A DNA stretch of 64,000 nt, taken from Solirubrobacter deserti (GTDB lineage: Bacteria > Actinomycetota > Thermoleophilia > Solirubrobacterales > Solirubrobacteraceae). Below the pieces are notes generated by a model. The model did no database searches and had not been told where the DNA came from. It worked only from the letters and a program-made list of their open reading frames with translations. Each line of letters opens with the position of its first letter. Within the stretch, counting starts at the first letter, position 1. The stretch is from positions 1-64,000 of the forward strand of contig NZ_QPKJ02000006.1 in the NCBI RefSeq assembly GCF_003344625.1. Reading direction: 5' to 3'. Both the position numbers and the translations under genes were made by a program. Positions 53,140-61,275 of this stretch are shown here, piece by piece.

Positions 53140-53697
53140 TCAGCGCTTCGGCACGAGGATCTGCGCGAGGGCGCCGCTCTTGAAGCGCTCCTCTTCGACG
53201 ACCTCGAACTTCAGGTGCGACCCGAGGTCGGCGAACGGGCTGCGTCCCGCGCCGATGGCGATCGGGACCGTCATCAGCTGGTACTCGTCGACGAGGTCGA
53301 GACGGGTCAGCGACTGGGCGAAGCCGGGGCCGCCGTGAACGAGGACCGTGCCCGCATCGTCGCGGGCCTTGAGGTCCGCGATCGCCGCGGCCAGGTCTGC
53401 GCCGAAGAACTCGACCGGTCCCCAATCGCCCTGCGCCACGGTGCGGGAGAACACGGCCTTCGGCTTCTCGTTCATCGCCGTCGCGATCGGCCCCTCGGAC
53501 GCGGCCCAGTGCGGACCCATGATCTCGTAGCTGCGGCGCCCCATCGCGTGCACGCCGGCCGCGTCGAGCGCGCGCCGGTTCCACGTGCCCGAGTCCTCGC
53601 CGAAGAACTCGAACATCCACTCGTGCGTCCCGTCAGGGCTGGTGACGAAGCCGTCCAGGGACATGACCATCTTGAGAACCACTTTGCGCTCGCTCAT
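53140..53697 (-). CDS. Dihydrofolate reductase-fold (RibD C-terminal) protein
   Basis: 185 residues of the RibD_C/DHFR-like family. N-terminus KVVLKMVMSLDGFVTSPDGTHEWMF, middle MGRRSYEIMGPHW, and the NADPH-binding VLVHGGPGFAQSLTRLDLVDEYQLMTVPIAIGAGRS are all typical. Such proteins reduce unknown substrates with NADPH and are not true folate reductases. The ATG begins the first strand, so the start is well set. Alone between the lyase and the DMT exporter on the same strand (62 bases from the latter). Confidence 0.87.
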   Translation of the reverse strand: MSERKVVLKMVMSLDGFVTSPDGTHEWMFEFFGEDSGTWNRRALDAAGVHAMGRRSYEIMGPHWAASEGPIATAMNEKPKAVFSRTVAQGDWGPVEFFGADLAAAIADLKARDDAGTVLVHGGPGFAQSLTRLDLVDEYQLMTVPIAIGAGRSPFADLGSHLKFEVVEEERFKSGALAQILVPKR

Positions 53698-53759
53698 GCG
53701 GGCAAGGACGCCGCCGCGGCTCAGAACTCATCGCTGAGGTCGCCGGGTACCGCGTGCTT

Positions 53760-54641
53760 TCAGGCGGCAGTGCGACGGCGCGAGGGGTGCAGCTGCGCGG
53801 CGAGGATCGAGGCCAGCGCGACGACGAACCCAAGCGTCTGCAGCGCCGTGAGCGGCTGGTCGAGCACGAGCCATCCGAGCGCCGTGGCCACGACGGGCGA
53901 CAGCAACACGAGAAACGACACGGCGGTGACGGGGAGCCGGCTGAGGCCCTGGAACCAGAGCGCGTACGCGACGAGGCCGCCCATCACGGCGAGCCACGTG
54001 TAGCCGCCGATCGCGGCACCGTCCAAGGACGGCAGCGGCCGCTCGAAGACCAGCACGAGCGGGATGAACAGCAGCCCGCCGGCCGTGAGCTGCCAGCTGG
54101 TGAAGGCGAGCAGCCCGACGCGCTCCGGCCGGCCCCAGCGGCGCGTGAGCACGATGCCGGTGGCCATCGACACCGCCGCGCCCGCGGCGGCGAGGATGCC
54201 GACCAGGTCGAACGTCGCGTTCCCACGCAGGACCAGCAGCGAGACCCCCGCGACGCCGGCCGCGCCCCATCCGAGCCGCCACCCGGTCGGTCGCTCGTGG
54301 AGCAGCAGCAGGGCGAGCCCGGCCACGAGCAGCGGCTGCGTCGAGGTCACCGTGGCGGCAACGCCTCCCGGCAGCCGGTAGGCGGCGACGAACAGCAGTG
54401 CGTTGAAGATCCCGATGTTGAGCAGGCCCAGGATCAGCGAGCGCCACCACCACTCGCCGTGCGGCAGACAGCGGGCGATCGCCAGCAGCACCAGGCCGCC
54501 CGGCAGCGCCCGCAGCACGCAGGACAGCAAGGGTGCGTCCGGCGGCAGGAACTCGGTCGTGACGAGATAGGTCGTGCCCCAGACGCAGGGCGCGATCGCG
54601 GCCAGCGCGACGGCGCCTCGGTTCAGACCTGAAAAGTTCAA
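53760..54641 (-). CDS. DMT-superfamily (EamA) exporter
   Basis: About 293 residues with ten membrane segments in two EamA repeats. The first begins IAPCVWGTTYLVTTEFLPP and includes TQPLLVAGLALLLLHERPT; the second begins VGILAAAGAAVSMATGIVL and ends PVVATALGWLVLDQPL. Family members export amino acids, purines or drugs. The start is uncertain: no ATG is in frame near the N-terminus; TTG at 54641 lies inside the palindromic operator, and a CTG is five codons later. Divergent from a MarR regulator, which suggests control by it and a drug or metabolite as substrate. Confidence 0.83.
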   Translation of the reverse strand: MNFSGLNRGAVALAAIAPCVWGTTYLVTTEFLPPDAPLLSCVLRALPGGLVLLAIARCLPHGEWWWRSLILGLLNIGIFNALLFVAAYRLPGGVAATVTSTQPLLVAGLALLLLHERPTGWRLGWGAAGVAGVSLLVLRGNATFDLVGILAAAGAAVSMATGIVLTRRWGRPERVGLLAFTSWQLTAGGLLFIPLVLVFERPLPSLDGAAIGGYTWLAVMGGLVAYALWFQGLSRLPVTAVSFLVLLSPVVATALGWLVLDQPLTALQTLGFVVALASILAAQLHPSRRRTAA

Positions 54642-54649
54642 CGTTGAAC
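54636..54649. promoter_or_regulatory. 14-bp palindrome, probable MarR operator
   Basis: GTTCAACGTTGAAC, a perfect palindrome, between the divergent DMT exporter and MarR genes. It is 30 bases before the MarR ATG and lies over the start region of the exporter. MarR dimers typically recognise palindromes of 14-18 bases with TTGAA or TTCAA arms, and repress both directions. Confidence 0.65.
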
Positions 54650-54678
54650 ATTTTAGGCCGGGCGGTAGGGTTCCGTCA

Positions 54679-55200
54679 ATGGACGACCACCTGGACCGGG
54701 TGCTTGCGCAGTGGAGGTCCGAGCGTCCGGACCTGCAAGCAGCGTCGATGGGCGTCGTCGGCCGCATCCAGCGCGCCAGCCGCCTGCTCGAACGCTCGCT
54801 GGCCGAGAACTTCGCTCGCCACGGCCTGGAGTTGTGGGAGTTCGACGTCCTCGGCACGCTGCGCCGCTCAGGGCCGCCGTACCGGCTCACGCCCGGCGCG
54901 CTGTCGGAGAGCTCGATGGTCACCGCCGGGGCGATCACCAACCGGATCGACCGGCTCGTCCGCAAGGGGCTCGTGACCCGGGATACCGATCCGGACTCCC
55001 GCCGCTCGGTGATCATCACCTTGACCGAGCAGGGGCGCTCGATCGTCGAGGACGTGCTCGTCCCGCACATCGACCACGAGGACCGGCTCCTCGCGGTCCT
55101 GGACCGCGACGAGCGCGAGCAGCTGGCGGCTGTGCTGCGCAAGCTCCTGCTCGAGCTCGGCGACCGCCCCTCCCCCGCGATGCGCGTGCCCGAGCGCTGA
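54679..55200 (+). CDS. MarR-family transcriptional regulator
   Basis: 173 residues. Winged helix at about 45-125 with recognition region LTPGALSESSMVTAGAITNRIDRLVRKGLVTRDTDPDSRRSVIITLTEQG, and flanking dimer helices at both ends. The AxxNRIDRL pattern and the wing DPDSRRSV are diagnostic. ATG chosen because the first helix begins there. It diverges from the DMT exporter over a 14-bp palindrome, and the ACT-domain gene starts one base after its stop, so the two are cotranscribed. Confidence 0.9.
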   Translation: MDDHLDRVLAQWRSERPDLQAASMGVVGRIQRASRLLERSLAENFARHGLELWEFDVLGTLRRSGPPYRLTPGALSESSMVTAGAITNRIDRLVRKGLVTRDTDPDSRRSVIITLTEQGRSIVEDVLVPHIDHEDRLLAVLDRDEREQLAAVLRKLLLELGDRPSPAMRVPER

Positions 55201-55201
55201 C

Positions 55202-55564
55202 ATGAGCGACCGGACGCAGGACCTGCGCGTGCTGGACGGGCGCTACGTGATCGAGCCCTCGACACCACCCGCCGGGGCGGAGCTCCTGGCCGTCGTCTTC
55301 GGTCCGGACGGCCAGACGACGATCCGCCGCGACGACGCTGCCCGGGACGGCTGGGCGGCCCTGTGGAGCGGGGACCATCCTCACGACCCTTCGGCGACGG
55401 GGATGCTCAGCGCCATCGTGGCGCCGTTGGCGGCCGCCGACACGCCGGTGATGGTCGCTTCGACCTTTCACGCCGACCTCGTCCTGGTGCCCGCGGCCCG
55501 GCTGGACGACGCGCTCGCCGCGCTGCGCGCCGCCGGCCACCGCGTCGCGCTCGCCCAGGGGTGA
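55202..55564 (+). CDS. ACT-domain protein (CASTOR/ACT_7-type)
   Basis: 120 residues. The C-terminal half is an ACT-like domain of the type that binds amino acids: GMLSAIVAPLAAADTPVMVASTFHADLVLVPAARLDDALAALRAAGH. The first half is a shortened, related lobe (YVIEPSTPPAGAELLAVVFG). Begins one base after the MarR stop. It may sense the amino acid or other molecule that the divergent DMT exporter handles; inference from context. Confidence 0.85.
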   Translation: MSDRTQDLRVLDGRYVIEPSTPPAGAELLAVVFGPDGQTTIRRDDAARDGWAALWSGDHPHDPSATGMLSAIVAPLAAADTPVMVASTFHADLVLVPAARLDDALAALRAAGHRVALAQG

Positions 55565-55700
55565 GCAGGTTCACCCCCAGGGTCGGTTGGAGCCCCGCCC
55601 GCCGGCCACCAAGATGTGCCTCACAGCGGCTGACCACCGCACGACAGACAAGGCCCCGGGCAGTTCCCTCCTCCCCCCGACACCCGCCGCCTTCCTCTCC

Positions 55701-55729
55701 GGCCGCCGCGCCTGACCAGCGCGGCGGCC
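55701..55729. terminator. Bidirectional terminator between ACT and GAF-LuxR genes
   Basis: GGCCGCCGCGC (55701-55711) pairs perfectly with GCGCGGCGGCC (55719-55729) with loop CTGACCA. It lies 8 bases from the stop of the minus-strand LuxR gene and 137 bases after the ACT gene. The rest of 55565-55736 holds nothing else recognisable. Confidence 0.7.
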
Positions 55730-55736
55730 ACCCCTC

Positions 55737-56804
55737 TCAGCCCTCGAGCGCCGGCAGGAAGTGCTCCGCGAACAGCTTCGCGGTGAGCTCCGGCCGGCTG
55801 GCGACACCGACCTTGGCGAAGATCGACTTCACGTGATCGCGCACGGTGTGGCGTGAGAGCCACAGCGCCGAGGCGATCTCGTCCGTGGCCAGGCCGCGCA
55901 CGAGCAGCTGGGTGACCTGCTGCTCGCGTTCGCTCAGCTCGTAGAGCTCGACCACGAGCGACGCGAGCTCGGCGCGCCGCGCGGGCTCGATCATCACGGC
56001 GACGCGTTCGCCGGAGCCGCCGCGGTCGCGCAGGCACGCGGCGTGCAGGACCAGCCAGCGACCCGTGCGGGTGGCGACGCGGGCGCGCGGGACGCCACCG
56101 GCGGCGTGGCGGGCGCGCAGGGCCACCGCGTGCACGGCGTCGGGCAGCTCGAGCCCGCCCGTGCCGATCTCCGCCAGCAGCTCCTCCGCCACGAGGCTCA
56201 CCGACTCGACCGCGCCGTCGGGCCCGAGGACGACCATGCCGGGAGCGTCCGCCGGCCGCGACTCGTCGACCGCCGCGAGCAGCAGCGCGGTACGCAGTCC
56301 GTGCGCGACGTGGTCGCACAGCGAGCCGACGAACTCAGCTTCCGCGCGCGTGAAGTCCGGGTCGCCCTCGCGACGGGTGAGGCAGGCGACGCCCCAGCAC
56401 GCGCCGCCGGTCGAGAACACGGCGCGCAGCTCGCCGCTGTAGCCGTTCGGGACGTGCAGGCGGCGATGGCGGGCGCTCAGCTCGGGGTCCCCGGCCGTCG
56501 CCTCGCTGAGGATCGCGACGCGCTCGGGCCGGCGGACGATCTCGCCGAACTTCGCAAAGTCGGGGGCCGTCAGCTCGTTCTCGAAGAAGTCGAGATGGAG
56601 CGCACCGTCGACGTTCTCGACCATCGCGTCCGTGTACAGCATCGTCGCCGGGTCGGTCGACAGCCACCCGGCCGACTGGTAGGGGACCAGTGGCCGCAGC
56701 TTCTCGCCGACCTGCGCGAACAGCTCACGCGCGGGCAGCCCGCTCGTACACGTCCGAATGATTGCGTCACGGGCGAGGTCACCTTTGAGGCCGAGCGGTC
56801 CCAT
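55737..56804 (-). CDS. LuxR-family regulator with GAF-like sensor domain
   Basis: 355 residues. N-terminal GAF-like region at about 20-180 (GLPARELFAQVGEKLRPLVPYQSAGWLSTDP, WGVACLTRREGDPDFTRAEAEFVGSLCDHVAHGLR), a PAS-like middle (GMVVLGPDGAVESVSLVAEELLAE) and a LuxR helix-turn-helix at about 285-345 (LSEREQQVTQLLVRGLATDEIASALWLSRHTVRDHVKSIFAKVG). ATG at 56804 is where protein-like sequence begins. It diverges from the cupin gene with 88 bases between start codons, so the cupin is the most likely target. Ligand unknown. Confidence 0.88.
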   Translation of the reverse strand: MGPLGLKGDLARDAIIRTCTSGLPARELFAQVGEKLRPLVPYQSAGWLSTDPATMLYTDAMVENVDGALHLDFFENELTAPDFAKFGEIVRRPERVAILSEATAGDPELSARHRRLHVPNGYSGELRAVFSTGGACWGVACLTRREGDPDFTRAEAEFVGSLCDHVAHGLRTALLLAAVDESRPADAPGMVVLGPDGAVESVSLVAEELLAEIGTGGLELPDAVHAVALRARHAAGGVPRARVATRTGRWLVLHAACLRDRGGSGERVAVMIEPARRAELASLVVELYELSEREQQVTQLLVRGLATDEIASALWLSRHTVRDHVKSIFAKVGVASRPELTAKLFAEHFLPALEG

Positions 56805-56892
56805 GGCGGGATCGTACGGGCGCCACCGCCGCGCGTGGAATCCCTCAGCTGCGGGATTGGACGGATGGCCAGGACCACGGACCATCCTGGCC

Positions 56893-57366
56893 ATGACCAC
56901 GACGCTCTCCACCGCAGAAACATTCGCCTTTATGGGCGAGGTCGTCGCCGTCCGGCTTCCCGCCGAACGCACGGCCGGCGCCGTCTCGATGCTCGAGCAC
57001 CTCGCACCGCAGGGCATGGCCACGCCCCTGCACGTCCAGCCCAACGAGGACGAGGTCTTCTACGTCCTCGACGGCCGCATCACCGTCCACCTCGACGGCG
57101 AGGTCTCCGAGGCGGGCGCGGGCGACGTCGTCCTCCTCCCGCGTGGCGTCCCCCACGCCTTCCGGGTCGACTCCGAGCGGGCGCGCATCCTCGCGCTCTC
57201 GGTGCCCGGCCACCACGAGCGCTTCTTTCGGCTCGCGGGTGACCCGGCCGACACCTTCGAGCCCGCCGCGGCCGCGACCGCCGACCCGCCGGACTTCGCC
57301 CGCATGACCGCCGCGGCCGCCGAATCGGGGTTCGAGATCCTGGGGCCGCCGCCGTTCGAGGGCTAG
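56893..57366 (+). CDS. Cupin-domain protein
   Basis: 157 residues with a single cupin barrel at about 25-115. Motif 1 is PLHVQPNEDEVFYVLDGRITVHLDG (His48, Glu52/54 type metal ligands) and motif 2 PRGVPHAFRVDS with its His. A metal-dependent dioxygenase or isomerase, or a sensor, is possible. A Pro/Ala-rich C-terminal segment ends in a short helix (DPPDFARMTAAAAESGFEILG). ATG after a weak site; divergent from the GAF-LuxR regulator. Confidence 0.87.
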   Translation: MTTTLSTAETFAFMGEVVAVRLPAERTAGAVSMLEHLAPQGMATPLHVQPNEDEVFYVLDGRITVHLDGEVSEAGAGDVVLLPRGVPHAFRVDSERARILALSVPGHHERFFRLAGDPADTFEPAAAATADPPDFARMTAAAAESGFEILGPPPFEG

Positions 57367-57497
57367 GCGAGGATCGGATTGTCGTCTGCGTCGGTTACGG
57401 ACAGCACGCTGATTGGAAGCTTGCCCGCTGCGTCCTGAACGAGCGCGCGCTCTCGGATGACGATCGCCGAAGCGAACTCCGCCGTCGAGACCCTCAT
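57363..57497 (-). CDS. Small hypothetical ORF, doubtful
   Basis: 44 residues (start RVSTAEFASAIVIRERALV, end SVLSVTDADDNPILA). The composition is protein-like and it lies 55 bases after the FkbM gene on the same strand, but the ribosome binding site is poor and no family is recognised. It could be the tail of a lost gene. Overlaps the cupin stop by four bases. Confidence 0.35.
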   Translation of the reverse strand: MRVSTAEFASAIVIRERALVQDAAGKLPISVLSVTDADDNPILA

Positions 57498-57552
57498 GCA
57501 TCCCACCGGCTGGAGCGGTCTCTTGACGAGCACGCCCAGGCGGCCCGGCTCG

Positions 57553-58419
57553 TCAGCGGGCGGCGCGCCGGCGCAGTTGGGCCACGCGCCGGCCGACGGC
57601 AGTTTCGGCAAGGCCGGGCAGCGAGGTCAATGCCTGGCGGAGGCCTGGGGCAGCGACCGCGCGCGCGTACCGCGAGCCCTCCACCTTCCGCAGCCGCCGC
57701 GGGTGCCGGTTGACGAGCACGAGCACGCCGTACTCGTCGGTCTGCGCCCGCTCGCGGTAGCGGTCGTCGCCCAGATACGGAGCCCAGGGGTACGCCGTCG
57801 AGCGCTCGACGACGAACGTCTCGGCCGTCACGCGCTCGATCTCGCGACGCCGCTCGAGGTCGTGGTACTCGAGCATGATCAGCGACACCGCGGTGAGGTC
57901 GAGCGCAACGAGAATGGCCAGCTCGCACCCTTCGACGTCGAGCTTGATGATGTCGGCGGGGGGCAGGTCACGCGGGTGCACGACCGGGACCTCGATGCTC
58001 TCCGCGGCGTCTGCGCCGGAGAGGAACTCCGTCGCGACCGGCGCCAGCGCCGCCTCGATGTCGCCGCCGCCGCGGCGAACGAGCCCGGTCGAAGCCGCGT
58101 CCATCGGGTAGACGGCGGCGTGCACGCGGTGGATTTTCGGATGGTCCCGTGTGTTGCGCTTCAGCAGCGCGAACGTCTCCGGATCGGGTTCGTAGGACGT
58201 GATCGTGCTGCCCGGCCAGCGCAGCTGCGCCCACAGCGCGAACGCACCGACGTTGGCGCCCAGGTCGAGTATGGCCAGGTCCCGGCCGGCGTATGGAGCG
58301 TCGTACTCGCCTCCGAAGACGTCTTGTGCCGCGGACGCGACCTCCGATCGCATGATCGGCGAAAGCCCACTCAGGTCGAGCGCGACCGGGATGACCGCCT
58401 CGAAGACGTGCTCGCCCAT
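57553..58419 (-). CDS. FkbM-family SAM-dependent methyltransferase
   Basis: 288 residues. SAM-binding motif I ILDLGANVGAFALWAQLRWPG at about 49-69, the acidic YEPDPETFALLKRN, and the FkbM signature DIIKLDVEGCELAILVALDL. The C-terminal 50 residues (RRLRKVEGSRYARAVAAPGLRQ) are basic and extra to the core. Members O-methylate sugars or small natural products; the acceptor is not predictable. ATG start. No glycosyltransferases are nearby. Confidence 0.87.
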   Translation of the reverse strand: MGEHVFEAVIPVALDLSGLSPIMRSEVASAAQDVFGGEYDAPYAGRDLAILDLGANVGAFALWAQLRWPGSTITSYEPDPETFALLKRNTRDHPKIHRVHAAVYPMDAASTGLVRRGGGDIEAALAPVATEFLSGADAAESIEVPVVHPRDLPPADIIKLDVEGCELAILVALDLTAVSLIMLEYHDLERRREIERVTAETFVVERSTAYPWAPYLGDDRYRERAQTDEYGVLVLVNRHPRRLRKVEGSRYARAVAAPGLRQALTSLPGLAETAVGRRVAQLRRRAAR

Positions 58420-58536
58420 GGCGGGAGCGTAACCGCTTGGGCGCGGCGCGGGGGACGGTCGAACCCCGGTGCGTGCGCCGTCCGGTCGCAGGGGTCCTCA
58501 GCGGCGCAGGTCGAACGGGAAGGGCGTTTCGATGCA

Positions 58537-58820
58537 ATGGATGAGGTCTTCAAGCGCGACCAACGCGCGACCGACATCTGCGACGAGAACCCCGGCGCCC
58601 TGCTCCAGTGGCCGTGCTACGGCGGCCTCGGCCAACGCTGGGAGTTCGATCAGGTTGGGCCGGGGGCGTTTTACAGCGTCATCAAGAACGTCTACACCGG
58701 CTTGGCCATCAACCAGGCCGGCCCCACGACGGCGCCGGGCGGTCGTCATCCAATGGCCGCCGACGTCGGGCGACAAACGAGCGGCTCGTGATCGCGCCCG
58801 TGCAGTCCTCCACCCACTGA
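58537..58820 (+). pseudogene. Ricin-type beta-trefoil lectin fragment
   Basis: The first frame gives DICDENPGALLQWPCYGGLGQRWEF and YTGLAINQAGPTTAPG, which is a ricin B QxW repeat. The sequence then continues in another frame as AVVIQWPPTSGD and in a third as NERLVIAPVQSSTH before TGA. So the gene has lost its N-terminus and carries two frameshifts. Ricin-type domains normally bind galactose or xylan and are joined to secreted hydrolases. Confidence 0.6.
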
Positions 58821-58861
58821 CGTCGACCACCTGATCGGAACAACGCTCGCGGTGAGTCGGG

Positions 58862-59298
58862 ATGGCAAGACGCAGGGCGGTATCCGGCGGAGGTCCGCGA
58901 GCCGGTGCGGATGGTGTTGGACATGAGCGCGAGTACGCGTTGTCGTCTGCGGCAAATCGCGGCGCACGACGAGCCCCGATGAGGCCGCAGATCGTCCGGC
59001 CGCTTTCGGCCGAGCGTGACTTCACCGCGTCTGCGCCCAATCGCTTGCGGTGGCGGATTTCACGTAGTCGGGCTACCGGCTGGCGCGCAGTTGATCTGCC
59101 ACAACGACGCCGGCAGTCAGTACCTGAGCTTCGCCTTCACCCAACGGCTCATCGACGCCCGCGTCGACGCCTCCGTCGGCGCGTCGGCGACGCTTACGAC
59201 AACGCCTCGCCGAGACCACGATCGGCCTGTTCGAACCGAGAAGATCCGCCGCGAGAGCCGCTGGAAGACCCCTCGCCGGTATCGAGCTGGCCGCTCGG
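58862..59298 (+). mobile_element. Remnant of an IS3-family insertion sequence
   Basis: Scattered pieces, in order, of an IS3-type OrfA/OrfB. The OrfA part is GRYPAEVREPVRMVLD then, in another frame, HEREYALSSAANR. The OrfB part is RPLSAERDFTASAPNRL, then LICHNDAGSQYLSFAFTQRLIDARVDASVG (DDE core), GDAYDNA, IGLF, EKIRRESRWKT, and IELA. Each junction is a frameshift, and the OrfA tail to OrfB middle is deleted. No terminal inverted repeats are seen. Non-functional. Confidence 0.75.
59070..59290 (+). pseudogene. IS3-family transposase OrfB fragment
   Basis: The catalytic-core half of OrfB. HNDAGSQYLS corresponds to the second Asp of DDE, and the frameshifted DAYDNA, GLF and EKIRRESRWKT to the region around the final Glu. 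At least three frameshifts; not expressed as a transposase. Confidence 0.7.
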
Positions 59299-60258
59299 TC
59301 AAAGGCCGTGTGCGAGGCCCTGTCGCCAGGTTGCGTAGCGCGGCTGCCAGCCGAGTTCGCGCTTGGCCTTTGCGTTGGAGGCGCCCCGCACCTCGGTCAT
59401 CATGACGGTGGCCATCTCGCCGGCCGCCATCCGCCCGAGCCAGCGGGGAACGCGCCGAGGCGGCTTGGCGTCCAGCGCGCTTGCCACCGCGGGGAGCCAC
59501 TCGCGGACGGCTACGGGCTCGTCGTCGACGATGTTGTAGACGCCCGGCGCGCCGCGCTCGATCGCGGCGACGGTCGCCGCGGCAGCGTCGTGGATGTGCA
59601 GGTGCGACCAGACGCCGCCTCCATCCCCGATGATCGGAAGCCGGCGCTTGCGGATCGCCGTTGCCATCACGGCATCCGGCGCGAGGCTCAGTCCGGTCTC
59701 GGGTCCGTAGAAGCCGCCGAAGCGCAGCGCGAGGCCCGCTCCCCAATCGATCGTCGTGACCGCCGTCTCGAGGTACTGGTATCCCGCTTGAACCGCCCGA
59801 AGCGCAGCCGGAGGGTCGGGCTCCAGCGGATCGGCCTCGGTCAGGACCGGCCCGCCCATCCGCGCGTAGCGAAACGCCCCGAAGCTCTGCGCGACCACGC
59901 GCCGCGCACCCACGGCGCGGCCGGCGGCGACCAGGTGGTCCGTTGCTTGCGTGCGCAGTCGGTTGGTCATCGTCGCCGCGAGCGAGCGGTCCGGGTGCCG
60001 CGCATCGCGGAGGCTCATCGGACCCGACAACGCCGTGAGCTGATGCACGATCACCTCGGGCTCGGCGGACGCCACCGCCCGCATGACCGCCTCAGGGTCC
60101 AGGGCATCCGCCACCACCGGGTGCGCGCCCAGGTTGAGCAGGAGGTCCTGTTTGGACGCGCTCCTGGTCATGCCGACCACGTCGTGGCCTCGCGCCACCA
60201 GCTCGGGGACCAGCGTTCTGCCGATGGCGCCCGTGGCGCCGGCGAGGAAGATCTTCAT
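59299..60258 (-). CDS. NAD-dependent epimerase/oxidoreductase (ECF41 regulon)
   Basis: 319 residues of the extended SDR family. Rossmann motif GATGAIGR at 7-14, a Tyr-containing stretch (VQAGYQYLETAV, YxxxE rather than clear YxxxK) and GVWSHLHIHDAAAATVAAIERG. The strand MKIFLAGATG sets the ATG; CAGGAG precedes. It is one of the oxidoreductase/epimerase (COE-type) proteins that are the standard partners of ECF41 sigma factors, and an ECF41 promoter lies just upstream at 60291-60317. Substrate unknown. Confidence 0.87.
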   Translation of the reverse strand: MKIFLAGATGAIGRTLVPELVARGHDVVGMTRSASKQDLLLNLGAHPVVADALDPEAVMRAVASAEPEVIVHQLTALSGPMSLRDARHPDRSLAATMTNRLRTQATDHLVAAGRAVGARRVVAQSFGAFRYARMGGPVLTEADPLEPDPPAALRAVQAGYQYLETAVTTIDWGAGLALRFGGFYGPETGLSLAPDAVMATAIRKRRLPIIGDGGGVWSHLHIHDAAAATVAAIERGAPGVYNIVDDEPVAVREWLPAVASALDAKPPRRVPRWLGRMAAGEMATVMMTEVRGASNAKAKRELGWQPRYATWRQGLAHGL

Positions 60259-60290
60259 CGCGTGCTCCTGTGGTTGTCTCTGCTGTCTGA

Positions 60291-60317
60291 GACGAGCCAG
60301 AGGCGGCCGATGTGACA
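60291..60317 (-). promoter_or_regulatory. ECF41-type promoter (TGTCACA-N16-CGTC), leftward
   Basis: On the minus strand TGTCACA (60317-60311), 16 bases, CGTC (60294-60291). It is an exact match to the known ECF41 promoter pattern. A transcript would begin near 60284, giving the SDR gene a leader of about 25 bases. Confidence 0.75.
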
Positions 60318-60337
60318 TGGAGCCCGCGGGGTGCGGA

Positions 60338-60364
60338 TGTCACGCTCGCGCCGGCTGCCTCGTC
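60338..60364 (+). promoter_or_regulatory. ECF41-type promoter (TGTCACG-N16-CGTC), rightward
   Basis: TGTCACG (60338-60344), 16 bases, CGTC (60361-60364). One base off the ECF41 -35 (G for A at position 7). The ATG at 60373 is only 9 bases past the -10, so the transcript is nearly leaderless. The two ECF41 -35 boxes face away from each other, 20 bases apart. Confidence 0.75.
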
Positions 60365-60372
60365 AGGGGAGC

Positions 60373-61275
60373 ATGAGCGAAATCGTCATCACCGGAGCGA
60401 CCGGCGTGATAGGACGCCGGGTTGTGCAACGGCTCGTCTCGGCGGGCCACGACGTCGTGGGCGTGACCCGGTCGGCGCAGGGCCGCGGGGCCGTCGAGGG
60501 TCTCGGGGCGCGCGCCGTGGAAGTCGATGTGTTCGACCAGGACGCACTGACCGTCGTGTTCTCCACCGCCGACGCCGTCGTGAACCTGCTCACGCGCATC
60601 CCGGACGCCAAGCACATGAGCACGCCCGGAGCGTGGCACGAGAACGACCGGCTCCGGCGCGAGGCGTCCGCCGTCATCGCCCGCGCCGCCCACGCCGCCG
60701 GCGTCCCGCGGCTGGTGCAGGAGTCACTGGCGTTCGTCTACGCGGACGGCGGTGACGAGTGGCTCGACGAAGACGCGCCCGTGCACGCGACCGGCCCGAC
60801 CGAGACCGCGCTGGTCGCCGAGGCGAACGCCGCGCAGCTGTTCGCGGGCGAGACGGTGGTGCTGCGGTTCGGCCTGTTCATCGGGCCGGACAGCGCGCTC
60901 ACGCGCTCGGACATCGACGCCGCACGGGCCGGTCTCTCGCCCAGCCTCGGACGGCGGTCGGCGCACCGGCCGACCGTCTGGCTCGACGACGCCGCCGCGG
61001 CAGTGATCAGCGCTCTCGCCGCACCGCCCGGCATCTACAACGTCGCCGACACGCACCCACCGACGCGCGCCGAGATCGACGCTGCACTTGCCGCCACCGT
61101 CGGTCGCGGATCTCTGCGTCCGGCATTCGACGAGGTACCGCCCGCAGTCGAGGTGATCGCGCGCTCGCAGCGCGTCTCGAGCTCGCGGCTGCGCGAGGCG
61201 ACCGGCTGGACGCCGTCCGTGCGCGGCGGAACGGAGGGCTGGTCGCTCATTCTCGGGCAGCGGAGGGCGGCATGA
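60373..61275 (+). CDS. NAD-dependent epimerase-type protein, coupled to ECF41 sigma gene
   Basis: 300 residues. Rossmann motif ITGATGVIGRRVVQRL at 5-20; the active-site region is atypical (AFVYADGGDEWLDED, ATGPTETALVAEANA), without a clear YxxxK. VWLDDAAAAVISALAAPPGIYNVAD and RLREATGWTPSVR at the end are family typical. The ATG at 60373 follows the ECF41 promoter; its stop overlaps the ECF41 start (ATGA). It resembles the divergent oxidoreductase at 59299-60258, so both may be one duplicated pair. Confidence 0.87.
   Translation: MSEIVITGATGVIGRRVVQRLVSAGHDVVGVTRSAQGRGAVEGLGARAVEVDVFDQDALTVVFSTADAVVNLLTRIPDAKHMSTPGAWHENDRLRREASAVIARAAHAAGVPRLVQESLAFVYADGGDEWLDEDAPVHATGPTETALVAEANAAQLFAGETVVLRFGLFIGPDSALTRSDIDAARAGLSPSLGRRSAHRPTVWLDDAAAAVISALAAPPGIYNVADTHPPTRAEIDAALAATVGRGSLRPAFDEVPPAVEVIARSQRVSSSRLREATGWTPSVRGGTEGWSLILGQRRAA

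Noticed and set aside
56758..56892. An N-terminal extension of the cupin gene from 56758
   Set aside because: It runs through the start of the divergent LuxR gene and its sequence is not protein-like; ATG at 56893 precedes the real fold.
57363..57611. Longer form (82 codons) of the small ORF at 57363
   Set aside because: The extra N-terminal part overlaps the FkbM gene and is Pro/Ala-rich shadow sequence; only the 44-codon end is protein-like.
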